The translations under genes were made by a program, and so were the position numbers. Under the pieces are notes generated by a model. The model worked only from the letters and a program-made list of their open reading frames with translations. It was not told where the DNA came from and made no database searches. Below, piece after piece: positions 55,756 through 64,000 of a stretch of DNA of 64,000 nt (its first letter is position 1; each line of letters begins with the position of its first letter). This DNA is from Procambarus clarkii (Eukaryota > Arthropoda > Malacostraca > Decapoda > Cambaridae), in NCBI RefSeq assembly GCF_040958095.1, contig NC_091175.1:21788003-21852002 (forward strand). The letters are read 5' to 3'.

Positions 55756-55756
<1 letters not shown>
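55505..55756 (-). mobile_element. tRNA-derived SINE, family A (copy 3)
   Basis: An inverted copy with 'cagctgctacgggctgct' and 'ccgcggggac' on the minus strand and B box 'gggttcgatcctcgg'. Its 5' end (as SINE) abuts a (TA)n tract. Confidence 0.85.

Positions 55757-55847
<91 letters not shown>
55757..55847. repeat. (TA)n microsatellite
   Basis: About 45 TA units at the head of the SINE. Confidence 0.98.
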
Positions 55848-55849
<2 letters not shown>

Positions 55850-56085
55850 CCTCCTATATATAGGAGACACGAACCATGGACCTAACGAGTGGGAGACAGA
55901 AGTACTATCCACCTTGCTATGAGCAATCTTCCCTCTCCATTTTGAATTCTCGTCTAGAAATATTTTTACAATTATATTATAATGATAATTATTGAAACAA
56001 TTTGTGAAACTAATTTGCTTTATTAGTTGCCATTAAATTAAAAAATAAATCTTTATTTTAATGGCTCATAAAACTTAAATTTGAT

Positions 56086-56520
56086 TTAATGCTCATTTGG
56101 GCCAGCGTGCAAAGAAACTAAAGAAAACCCAGGAGCAAATTCCGATAGTTTAGCGTGAAGGTCACCACGCTTACTAATGTTGAGATGTTCATATTTTATA
56201 GTGAACATGTCCGTAGCAGCACTAGAGGCACATACAACCAGGCTTGTTGCTGAGAAAGGCTGATCCTCTGTTGCTAATTTATTAGTTACATTTGGCAACA
56301 ACTTGGGGCATCCAGCCACACGAAGTGTTGTTTTGAAGCATTGATCGGTTTTATTCCGTCAACATTTTGCATGTCCATGGATCTGATCAGACGCCATTTT
56401 AGCCAGGTAGTCATTATTAGTCAGGAAATCCAGACCCAGGTTGTTAGAAGGAGTAGGGGGAATATATAAGTCACACCGTGGAGAGCATAGCCTAAATAAC
56501 TGAAAAAATTTGCACCTACA
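56086..56520 (-). other. Unrecognised minus-strand open region, possibly a pseudogene
   Basis: A 77-codon frame (56,319-56,086) has a mixed, protein-like composition, unlike the surrounding AT-rich noise. The same frame upstream (56,460-56,350) is broken only once, by a stop near 56,365. I do not recognise a family. It could be the remnant of a transposable or viral-type gene or a genuine exon. Confidence 0.3.
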
Positions 56521-56769
56521 TCATCATGGAAGAATTTATTTTAATATTAATATTATTAACACTTCCCTAACCTCCCTAAAATCATCTGCCTTACACTTGT
56601 GTTAATAATAATAATGTATAATAATCAGTTATATTTTATGATGTACAAAGTGTTTACAGTGGTTACTTTGCATGGAACGTTATTTGTATGTGGTAAATCC
56701 ATTAATATGCACAACGTTTTGGGATAACTTAAAATGGAAGAATTTAGTTTTAGACTTATTGATGGGAAT

Positions 56770-57060
56770 ACTTAGTTCCAGGTGACCCTATATTTTCTGA
56801 CAATAAAGTTCATGTTGTCTTTGCGAATCCTAAATAATTCCTGATGTTTTGCATTGTACAATTTCTTCAATATCTTAAAGGTTCGAACTATGATTTCCGG
56901 TAGCCTATGTTTCTTTAAAGAAAGTAAATTTAAGTTCTGAATCTTACTTCGTAAGATATATTTCTTTGATAGTATAATACATTTGTCTCCCTTCTCTGTA
57001 CTCTTTCTAGCGTGTCTTCATCTTGTAAATTAGGAGGCCAATATTTCAGGCCAACATCAT
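56770..57060 (-). pseudogene. CR1-like LINE RT C-terminal fragment
   Basis: The minus strand reads KYWPPNLQDEDTLERVQRRE, then RNISYEVRFRT, then (after a frame change) KHRLPEIIVRTFKILKKL. These match the terminal region of CR1-type LINE proteins, where 'LERVQRRATK...LSYEERLKxLNLxSLExRRxRGDLIxVFKIL' is standard. It stops 30 bp before the 33-bp minisatellite. Confidence 0.65.
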
Positions 57061-57089
57061 CTAATCAAAAGTGTTACGGACCTGAAATT

Positions 57090-58125
57090 CTTGATGGGTA
57101 TGTCACAGAGCCGCTTGTTCACTGTGATGGGTATGGCACAGAGCCGCTTGTTCACTGTGATGGGTATGGTGCAGAGCCGCTTGTTCACTGTGATGGGTAT
57201 GGCACAGAGCCGCTTGTTCACTGTGATGGGTATGGCACAGAGCCGCTTGTTCACTGTGATGGGTATGGTGCAGAGCCGCTTGTTCACTGTGATGGGTATG
57301 GTGCAGAGCCGCTTGTTCACTGTGATGGGTATGGTGCAGAGCCGCTTGTTCACTGTGATGGGTATGGTGCAGAGCCGCTTGTTCACTGTGATGGGTATGG
57401 CACAGAGCCGCTTGTTCACTGTGATGGGTATGGTGCAGAGCCGCTTGTTCACTGTGATGGGTATGGCACAGAGCCGCTTGTTCACTGTGATGGGTATGGT
57501 GCAGAGCCGCTTGTTCACTGTGATGGGTATGGCACAGAGCCGCTTGTTCACTGTGATGGGTATGGTGCAGAGCCGCTTGTTCACTGTGATGGGTATGGTG
57601 CAGAGCCGCTTGTTCACTGTGATGGGTATGGTGCAGAGCCGCTTGTTCACTGTGATGGGTATGGTGCAGAGCCGCTTGTTCACTGTGATGGGTATGGTGC
57701 AGAGCCGCTTGTTCACTGTGATGGGTATGGTGCAGAGCCGCTTGTTCACTGTGATGGGTATGGCGCAGAGCCGCTTGTTCACTGTGATGGGTATGGCGCA
57801 GAGCCGCTTGTTCACTGTGATGGGTATGGCGCAGAGCCGCTTGTTCACTGTGATGGGTATGGTGCAGAGCCGCTTGTTCACTGTGATGGGTATGGTGCAG
57901 AGCCGCTTGTTCACAGTGATGGGTATGGTGCAGAGCCGCTTGTTCACTGTGATGGGTATGGTGCAGAGCCGCTTGTTCACAGTGATGGGTATGGTGCAGA
58001 GCCGCTTGTTCACTGTGATGGGTATGGTGCAGAGCCGCTTGTTCACTGTGATGGGTATGGTGCAGAGCCGCTTGTTCACTGTGATGGGTATGGTGCAGAA
58101 CCACTTGTTCACTGTGATTTGTGTC
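57090..58125. repeat. Minisatellite, 33-bp unit, about 31 copies
   Basis: The unit is 'cgcttgttcactgtgatggg' plus 'tatggtgcagagc'. A variable site reads ggtgca, ggcaca or ggcgca, with ggcgca in three consecutive units. Since 33 is a multiple of three and the unit has no stop in four frames, long ORFs of 333-391 codons occur on both strands. They are artefacts. Confidence 0.97.
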
Positions 58126-58149
58126 ACAGAGCCCCCCTTGTTCACTGGT

Positions 58150-58668
58150 GTCCAGTAAGAATGAATCCCGTTGCTAAGCGATCATGAAAATGGAGCAAAT
58201 GACAACTACATCTTTCAAACTTTCCCCATCCTGAGTGTATGTGTCTCTTGAGCACCTATGGTGCCTTAGCCCTCGCTCAGGCTCCTCAAGCATACCTACA
58301 CTCTTCGACCTTTTGCGTCCATCGTTAATTTGGTTTTGCTGGTTGCCGGGACGCGGTTCGCCACTCAAGCTCTTGAGCCTGGTTGTCATAGGGGCTAGTT
58401 TGGCGCCAACAGACTAGGGGGAGACGGTGGGCTGGAGGGGGGCGGGGGGGGGATTGTATCTATGACGGTGGCTACCAATAACCAGTTTTCAGTCACCGTG
58501 TAACAATCGCTTGTTACAGTCGTCTGTATCCTCGTGCGTTGTCCAGTCGACAGTCTCACAAATGCTTTCACTAGGACTCTCCTTTGTTGTGATTAAAACG
58601 CTCAGTACGTTAATTATTCATAATCAAATGTTATTAGTTGGTTTCCCCCCCTTGCCGGGACGATATTA
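58150..58668. other. Intergenic, with a G-rich tract
   Basis: No gene recognised. The G-run tract at about 58,430-58,450 (ggggggcggggggggg-type) could form G-quadruplexes. Confidence 0.35.
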
Positions 58669-58842
58669 GGGGCCAGATTCATGGATCAGTTACGCAAGCA
58701 CTTACGAACCTGGGGCCAGATTCATGAAGCAGTTACGCAAGCACTTACGAACCTGTGGCCAGATTCACGAAGCAGTTACGCAAGCACTTACGAACCTGGG
58801 GCCAGATTCATGAAGCAGTTACGCAAGCACTTACGAACCTGA
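58669..58842 (+). repeat. Tandem array of a MITE terminus, four 43-bp units
   Basis: Units of 'ggggccagattcatgaagca' plus 'gttacgcaagcacttacgaacct'. The same sequence forms both ends of the foldback element at 59,131-59,388, so this array looks like amplified MITE ends. Confidence 0.9.
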
Positions 58843-58949
58843 GGACAAGGGTTGGATGGCCAGATTTAAGACAGAGGACAGTCAAGAACAAGGAGTATAG
58901 GGGCGGTGGTGAGGGCAGGGGGAAGTAAACTTATGTAAACTGAAAATAA

Positions 58950-59130
58950 ACTGTATACTTATTTATTTATATATACAAGAGTTGTTACATTCTTGTACAG
59001 CCACCAGCAGGCGTAGCGTTTCGGGCAGGTCCTTAATCCCATGTTCCCCGGGATACGACCCGCCAAATAGTTTGACAACCAGGTACCCATTCACTGCTGG
59101 GTGAACAGAGGCTACAGTTAAGGGGGCCAG
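58950..59130 (-). mobile_element. SINE family D, truncated
   Basis: An inverted copy of the 3' portion of 2,970-3,236: (TTTA)n, 'tacaagagttgttacattct', 'gcgtagcgtttcgggcaggt', then 'gaacagaggctacagttaag'. The tRNA head is missing, cut by the adjacent MITE. Confidence 0.8.
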
Positions 59131-59388
59131 GGGCCAGATTCACGAAGCAGTTACGCAAGTACTTACGAACGTGTACATCTTTTCTCAATCTTTGACGGCT
59201 TTGGTTACATTTATTAAACAGTTTACAAGCATGAAAACTTGCCAATCAACTGTTGTTATTGTTATAAACAGTCTCCTGGTGCTTCGGAGCTCATTAACTG
59301 TTTAATAATTGTAAACAAAGCCGCCAAAGATTGAGGAAAGATGTGCAGGTTCGTAAGTGCTTGCGTAACTGCTTCGTGAATTTGGCCC
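59131..59388. mobile_element. Foldback MITE (258 bp)
   Basis: The arms are reverse complements for nearly their full length: 'gggccagattcacgaagcag' against 'ctgcttcgtgaatttggccc', then 'acttacgaacgtgtacatct', 'tttattaaacagtttac'. The centre is near 'acagtctcctgg'. No clear target duplication, no ORF. Confidence 0.85.
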
Positions 59389-59481
59389 AAGGTCTTACAA
59401 TAAGTGCCGGACCATCCGGGTTGTAATGTATATTTGGGCCTGCGGGCCGCTGCAAGTAACAGTCATTTAGATCATCACATG

Positions 59482-59862
59482 CAACCCGTTCTCGCAAATT
59501 TAATAAGTCAATATTGACTTATTAAATATGTGCATAGGTGACATACTTAAATTAACATAATAGTTTCCCTTGAAAAGCTTCATAGAAAACACCGACCTTA
59601 CCTAACCTACTTAGTATGTTAAAATAAGCATCTTATAGCTTCGTAATTACAATTGTTACTTAACCTATTATAGGTATAGGTCAGGTAATAATTGTAATTA
59701 CGAAGCAATAAGATGCTTATCTTAACATACTAAGTAGGTTAGGTAAGGTCGGTGTTTTCTATGAAGCTTTTCAAGGGAAACTATTATGTTAATTTAAGTA
59801 TGTCACCTATGCACATATTTAATAAGTCAATATTGACTTATTAATTTTGCGAGAACGGGTTG
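59482..59862. mobile_element. Foldback MITE with 7-bp target duplication (381 bp)
   Basis: Arms of about 175 bp are almost perfect reverse complements, starting CAACCCGTTCTCGCAAA. They contain a nested palindrome 'taataagtcaatattgacttatta' and 'ttacctaacctacttag'. The flanks are TCACATG on both sides (59,475-59,481 and 59,863-59,869). The near identity of the arms indicates a recent element. Confidence 0.93.
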
Positions 59863-59959
59863 TCACATGACAACTCGGCCACAGATCGAGCTTGGAGAGT
59901 AGAAGAACTCACAACTGAATCATGGTAAACTGCAGACAAGGAGTTTACCTTGATAGGGT

Positions 59960-60150
59960 TGTTGACGTCCTCCTGGCACACACACAACCTTCCCCAGGAT
60001 GTAACTTACAACAGTTGTCAAGCTCTCGGGCACCTGTTTACTACTAGATGAATTGAGGCATCAGGTGTAAGGAAAGCTGGCCAAATGATCTGGTCTTGGC
60101 CGGGAATCAAACTCTGCTTTAATCATATGTGAGCAGACTGTTAGCCACTG
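59960..60150 (-). mobile_element. SINE, family B, inverted (decayed)
   Basis: 'aggatgtaacttacaacagt', 'cacctgtttactactagatg' and 'ggccgggaatcaaactctgc' parallel the copies at 52,290 and 53,550. Confidence 0.65.
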
Positions 60151-60216
60151 CTCTGCTGGTATTGTATAGTCAACTATATCTATACTTTATATCTTTACCT
60201 TTATAATTTAGATTAT

Positions 60217-60220
<4 letters not shown>

Positions 60221-60267
<47 letters not shown>

Positions 60268-60274
60268 TCTGTCA

Positions 60275-60305
<31 letters not shown>

Positions 60306-60313
60306 TCTGTCAC

Positions 60314-60345
<32 letters not shown>

Positions 60346-60346
60346 T
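60221..60346. repeat. (CT)n microsatellite
   Basis: CT units with two 'ccctctctgtcact' interruptions, ending in a short (CA)n. The glutamate/arginine frame on the minus strand is an artefact. Confidence 0.98.
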
Positions 60347-61372
60347 TACAGAGCTTTAAATACTTGTATGGCAGAGAAATCAAACTTGATGAAGGGCTTG
60401 AACTCATGTACAGAGAGTTGAACAAATATCAAAAGACAGGTGCCAAGATCTAAAACTGAACACCACAAGCACAGCAAGATAATACTGACAGTAAGAGTAA
60501 CGAACAAAGGGAATGGGTTAGATGGAGAAACAGCAAAATGTAATTCAATAAAGGGCCAATAGAAGAGCATGAAAGAAACAGGAGCAGCAGGTGTAACTGC
60601 ATTAAACAACCGACAGTTGACGAGGATGGGTTCAGGAGCTATAGCTCGTTCTACAATCACATTTAGGTGACTACATACACAGTAATTATACATGTACACC
60701 ATATATTATTGACTGGAAATTAAAAAAATAATGAGACTGTAACTAAATGTTCTTATTTTAGGCGATCATTTGTTGTGTTTTAGTATAAGAACATAATACA
60801 GGATATGCAGAAGGCGTAGTGACTATGGAAGGCAGTTCATAGACACAGAAGAATACAGGAAACTGCAAGACAATATGTACTATACGAGGCAGCACCTAAT
60901 TACCTCCACTATAAACTCATTCATCTCTATACTATAAGAGAGAGAATGTCTGCTTCTGTCTTAAGTTGGAGGCTAGCCTCACCCAAGTTTGCGGGGGGGG
61001 ATGGTCTGCGGTATGGGACGGACATAGGGTAGTCAGATTAAATGCTCTTAAATTAAGAAATGTTAGCCTGAGACCCTACCCCCGAGTCCAATTTTCATTA
61101 AACCGCTCAAAGTCTGATATGAAATCGCGGTTGTGATGTCCATAGACTTTATTACTTACTCGAAAATTATTAAATCTGTTTTTTTGACACTGTATTCCCC
61201 TTCATATAGTCTAGCCACATGAGTGCAGATGTACCTAAATGTGTTAATAAACAAAAAATTAAATCATTTGGGTTAATGATGAAATTACCCTGTTAAATTA
61301 GCATAAATATTCAGAGGGAGAGGGAGAGAGGGAATTATCAGGGGGAAAGCGCCAAGCCTTTCTCCCTGATAG
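60347..61372. other. Intergenic, no gene recognised
   Basis: Contains an inverted relative of 49,850-49,925 at about 61,190-61,260. The rest is unassigned. Confidence 0.4.
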
Positions 61373-61968
61373 GTGTGGCAGTTGTGGGTCGTTAGTGATA
61401 ACATAGTGTGGCAGTTGTGGGTCGTTAGTGATAACATAGTGTGGCAGTTGTGGGTCGTTAGTGATAACATAGTGTGGCAGTTGTGGGTCGTTAGTGATAA
61501 CATAGTGTGGCAGTTGTGGGTCGTTAGTGATAACATAGTGTGGCAGTTGTGGGTCGTTAGTGATAACATAGTGTGGCAGTTGTGGGTCGTTAGTGATAAC
61601 ATAGTGTGGCAGTTGTGGGTCGTTAGTGATAACATAGTGTGGCAGTTGTGGGTCGTTAGTGATAACATAGTGTGGCAGTTGTGGGTCGTTAGTGATAACA
61701 TAGTGTGGCAGTTGTGGGTCGTTAGTGATAACATAGTGTGGCAGTTGTGGGTCGTTAGTGGTAATATGGTGTCGCAGTTGTGGGTCGTTAGTGATAACAT
61801 AGTGTGGCAGTTGTGGGTCGTTAGTGATAACATAGTGTGGCAGTTGTGGGTCGTTAGTGATAACATAGTGTGGCAGTTGTGGGTCGTTAGTGATAACATA
61901 GTGTGGCAGTTGTGGGTCGTTAGTGATAACATAGTGTGGCAGTTGTGGGTCGTTAGTGATAACATAAC
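61373..61968. repeat. Minisatellite, 33-bp unit, 18 copies
   Basis: The unit is 'gtgtggcagttgtgggtcgt' plus 'tagtgataacata'. The copies are almost identical except one variant at about 61,757-61,790 (gtggtaatatggtgtcgcag). It has open frames of about 250 codons on both strands as an artefact of the period. It is unrelated in sequence to the 57-kb array of the same period. Confidence 0.97.
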
Positions 61969-62245
61969 GCCTCGTAGTTCTCGTAGCACAGTTGCCTGCG
62001 TTCTCGACTCAGAATCGCGGATCTCAGGTTCGATTCCCAAGTGGGACATAAATGGTGGGGCACGTTTCCTTTCACCTAATGCTTCTGTTCACCTAGTAGT
62101 AAATAGGTTAGTTAGGCAACTATTGTAGGGTTGCAACTTGGGGAGTGGTCAGTCGTTCGATCTTGGGGGGAGGGGGGTGGGACTTTGATACAACTCTAAC
62201 GCATATACATTCACAGGCTTCCTGTCCCCGACAAAAACAAAATAT
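61969..62245 (+). mobile_element. tRNA-derived SINE, family B
   Basis: The head 'cgtagcacagttgcctgcgt' with B box 'ggttcgattccca' follows directly on the last minisatellite unit. The body 'cacctaatgcttctgttcac' and 'ctagtagtaaatagg' ends at 'cttcctgtccccgac'. Confidence 0.85.
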
Positions 62246-62349
62246 TAATTTTATTCCATGACGTCTTGAACACGCGAGGAGACATTAAGAACTGCTCTCA
62301 TTAGGATAATTTATACACTAAGTCATGAGTGAACCTTTTATTAGTGTAA

Positions 62350-62355
62350 TGAACT

Positions 62356-62402
<47 letters not shown>

Positions 62403-62515
62403 TATACATACAAGAAGGCACGTTGGGTTTATGAGAGTATATAGCATTGATGTTTTTATATTCATATCAAGCCACTAACACGCATAGCGTTTCGGGCAGG
62501 TCCTTGGGTTCTCAC
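62350..62515 (-). mobile_element. LINE family A1, 3' tail only
   Basis: (TTTA)n, then 'tatatacatacaagaagg', then 'cactaacacgcatagcgttt'. It matches the 3' end at 8,005-8,150 and is 5'-truncated after about 165 bp. Confidence 0.8.
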
Positions 62516-62539
62516 CCTTGGATACTGCTTGGTTAGTGT

Positions 62540-62720
62540 CGGTGCTAGTGACGGGTGAGGGTACAGCAGTGACGGGTGAGGGTACAGCAGTGACGGGTGA
62601 GGGTACAGCAGTGACGGGTGAGGGTACAGCAGTAACGGGTGAGGGTATAGCAGTGACGGGTGAGGGTACAGCAGTACGGAGTGAGGATAGAGCAGTGCGG
62701 GGTGAGAATAGAGCAGTAGT
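62540..62720. repeat. Minisatellite, 21-bp unit
   Basis: About nine copies of 'gtgacgggtgagggtacagca', drifting to 'gtgcggggtgagaatagagc' at the end. Open on several frames (seven-residue repeats), which is artefactual. Confidence 0.95.
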
Positions 62721-63450
62721 GAAGGATGGGGCGGCACACGTCCACCAGAGAGAAGCCACGCGCCGCCCGGGGAGGACGGCGGGCGGGCGGCCGCCTGGTG
62801 GTGGAGGGGGAAGACTCAGCCAACCGTCCGCCGGATGTTATGCCCGCCGGCCACGCGCAATTTTCAGTGGCCTCCGTCCTCCTCTCATATTCTTAATTTG
62901 TCCTTCCCGTGGCGGTTTACCTGCTGGAATTCCGCCATCTGCCGTGCTGACTGGTCGTGTCCTGTGTGTGGTACTCGTGACATGTGTCACTGGGATGTAT
63001 ATTACTAATAATATTGGCGGGTTAAGGGGATTGTGATTCTCGCAGCATCTCGCCGGATGTGAATGAGTGGACGGTTCAGTGAGCTCATGTTTTGCACTTG
63101 TTGGTTTTGGGTTTTGTGGTGGTTGTCGTCCACGATACGTTCCGTCGATCAACGCAGTAATACCTCATTACTCATGAGTATTTCCTGGAATTGATTACTG
63201 TTTTGTCGCAAGGGGTGACGCTTGTGAGTGTTGGGTAAATCTGCCAGGAAAGCGACTGGGAGTCAGTCTGATCTTTTGTAGCAGAGTGGAATCCTGATCT
63301 GGGGGAGTGGTTTGTGTAGTTATCGTCTCTACTTCCGGCGGATTGAATCCTGCGGCTGCAAGCTTAGCCGCTGTGGTCAGTCAGCCCCGCCCTCTCTGGT
63401 GTCGGCTGCTGCAGCTGCTGCTGCTGCTGCTGCTCCCACGCTTCTAGCAT
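62720..63450. promoter_or_regulatory. CpG-rich block, candidate promoter region
   Basis: GC- and CpG-rich sequence (cgccgcccggggaggacggc and neighbours) with a 'gccccgccc' box at about 63,386 and a (CTG)n run at 63,408-63,434. It ends 200 bp before a TATA box. Function inferred from composition only. Confidence 0.45.
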
Positions 63451-63624
63451 TATATTATATTTGACTTACACTACGCACTACTTCTTGTCTCTGTGGCCTC
63501 AGAGGCTCGCGGCCCTGGTTTAGACGCCACGAGTCTCCTTCGTTTGTCTATTGGTCTGTGGAGTTTAGTCAGATGATCAGCAAGCTGCCTCGAGCTGTCT
63601 GCAAACTTTAGCTATTTCCAACCC

Positions 63625-63670
63625 CCCCCCCTATAAAAAGGCACTTCTAGACTAATATCAGCAAGTATCT
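63625..63670 (+). promoter_or_regulatory. Candidate TATA promoter
   Basis: CTATAAAAAGG at 63,631-63,641 with an initiator-like 'tatcag' about 25-30 bp downstream (near 63,658). A gene starting here would extend past the window. No coding sequence is seen in the remaining 330 bp. Confidence 0.5.
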
Positions 63671-64000
63671 TGATAACGATTTATTAATTTTTGTTTTAAT
63701 TTTGCCCCGAAGAGCGAGTTTATTGGGCAGCGCCACTCATCTTGTGTGTGGACACACCGCCATAGCAGCATGTACAACACTTCCCAATAGGAAGAAAACC
63801 CGCTGGGTTGTTCATCCTGTCACTTGTACCCAGACACAGCTGGGACTTGCTTAACTGTTAAGTGAACAGCTTCTCAAACAAGAAGATCAACATTTGTCAA
63901 CCCTTAAAATCTTACGTTATCTTGCTGGTGAAAAAGGGGGAATCTTTTAATAACAGTATCTATATTTGACAAATGGTATTTTCCTAACTCAAACAATGTG

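Noticed and set aside
57012-58187. 391-, 355-, 362- and 333-codon ORFs on both strands
   Set aside because: They are translations of the 33-bp minisatellite, whose period keeps frames open. No unique protein sequence is present.
61285-62128. 254- and 251-codon ORFs on both strands
   Set aside because: Products of the second 33-bp array; repeated 11-residue strings only.

Overview
This is a eukaryotic, repeat-dominated window. It has spliced coding exons with GT/AG boundaries, long AT-rich introns, several SINE and LINE families, (TA)n, (CA)n and (CT)n microsatellites, and short TTAGG arrays, which is the arthropod telomere-type unit. The repeat style (tRNA-derived SINEs, LINE tails containing 'gcccgaaacgct', foldback MITEs) fits a decapod crustacean, most likely a crayfish or relative. 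That placement is inferred from recalled repeat style, not from a search.

One conserved host gene is recognisable. On the minus strand, eight coding exons between 17,702 and 32,973 encode 473 residues of an orthologue of TCAIM (T-cell activation inhibitor, mitochondrial; DUF4460/DUF4461 family). All eight were joined by hand, with consensus splice sites and consistent phases. The exon holding the start codon was not found and must lie above 32,973. The introns carry two hAT-type MITEs with 8-bp target duplications, a 1.5-kb element with long inverted arms, and a SINE. Two promoter-like regions are seen: a CpG-rich block with an arthropod initiator and a strong 5' splice site (47,600-47,940), and a TATA box after a CpG-rich block (62,720-63,670). 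No coding sequence could be attached to either.

Layout. 1-7.4 kb: SINE, a 500-N gap, GC-rich sequence, fragments of a Penelope-like retroelement, and a DIRS-like element with a gag-type ORF between 236-bp inverted repeats. 7.5-14.2 kb: CR1-like LINEs, one split by a nearly intact second LINE and one split by a SINE. 14.5-17.5 kb: minisatellites and two palindromic MITEs with TTAGG-type cores. 17.7-33 kb: TCAIM. 34-42.3 kb: LINE and SINE fragments. 42.55-46.9 kb: a complete but ORF-broken Ty3/gypsy element with 323/322-bp LTRs about 1% diverged and a 5-bp target duplication. 47.6-64 kb: promoter-like blocks, minisatellites with 33-, 33-, 48- and 21-bp periods whose long 'ORFs' are repeat artefacts, two foldback MITEs, and more SINEs.

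I found no convincing new multi-gene system. The items most worth a second look are the DIRS-like element and its 290-bp hairpin, the 381-bp near-perfect foldback element with a 7-bp target duplication, the palindromic MITEs carrying telomere-type cores, the LINE whose only two frameshifts are both in homopolymers, and the J-domain-like HPD motif in the TCAIM orthologue.
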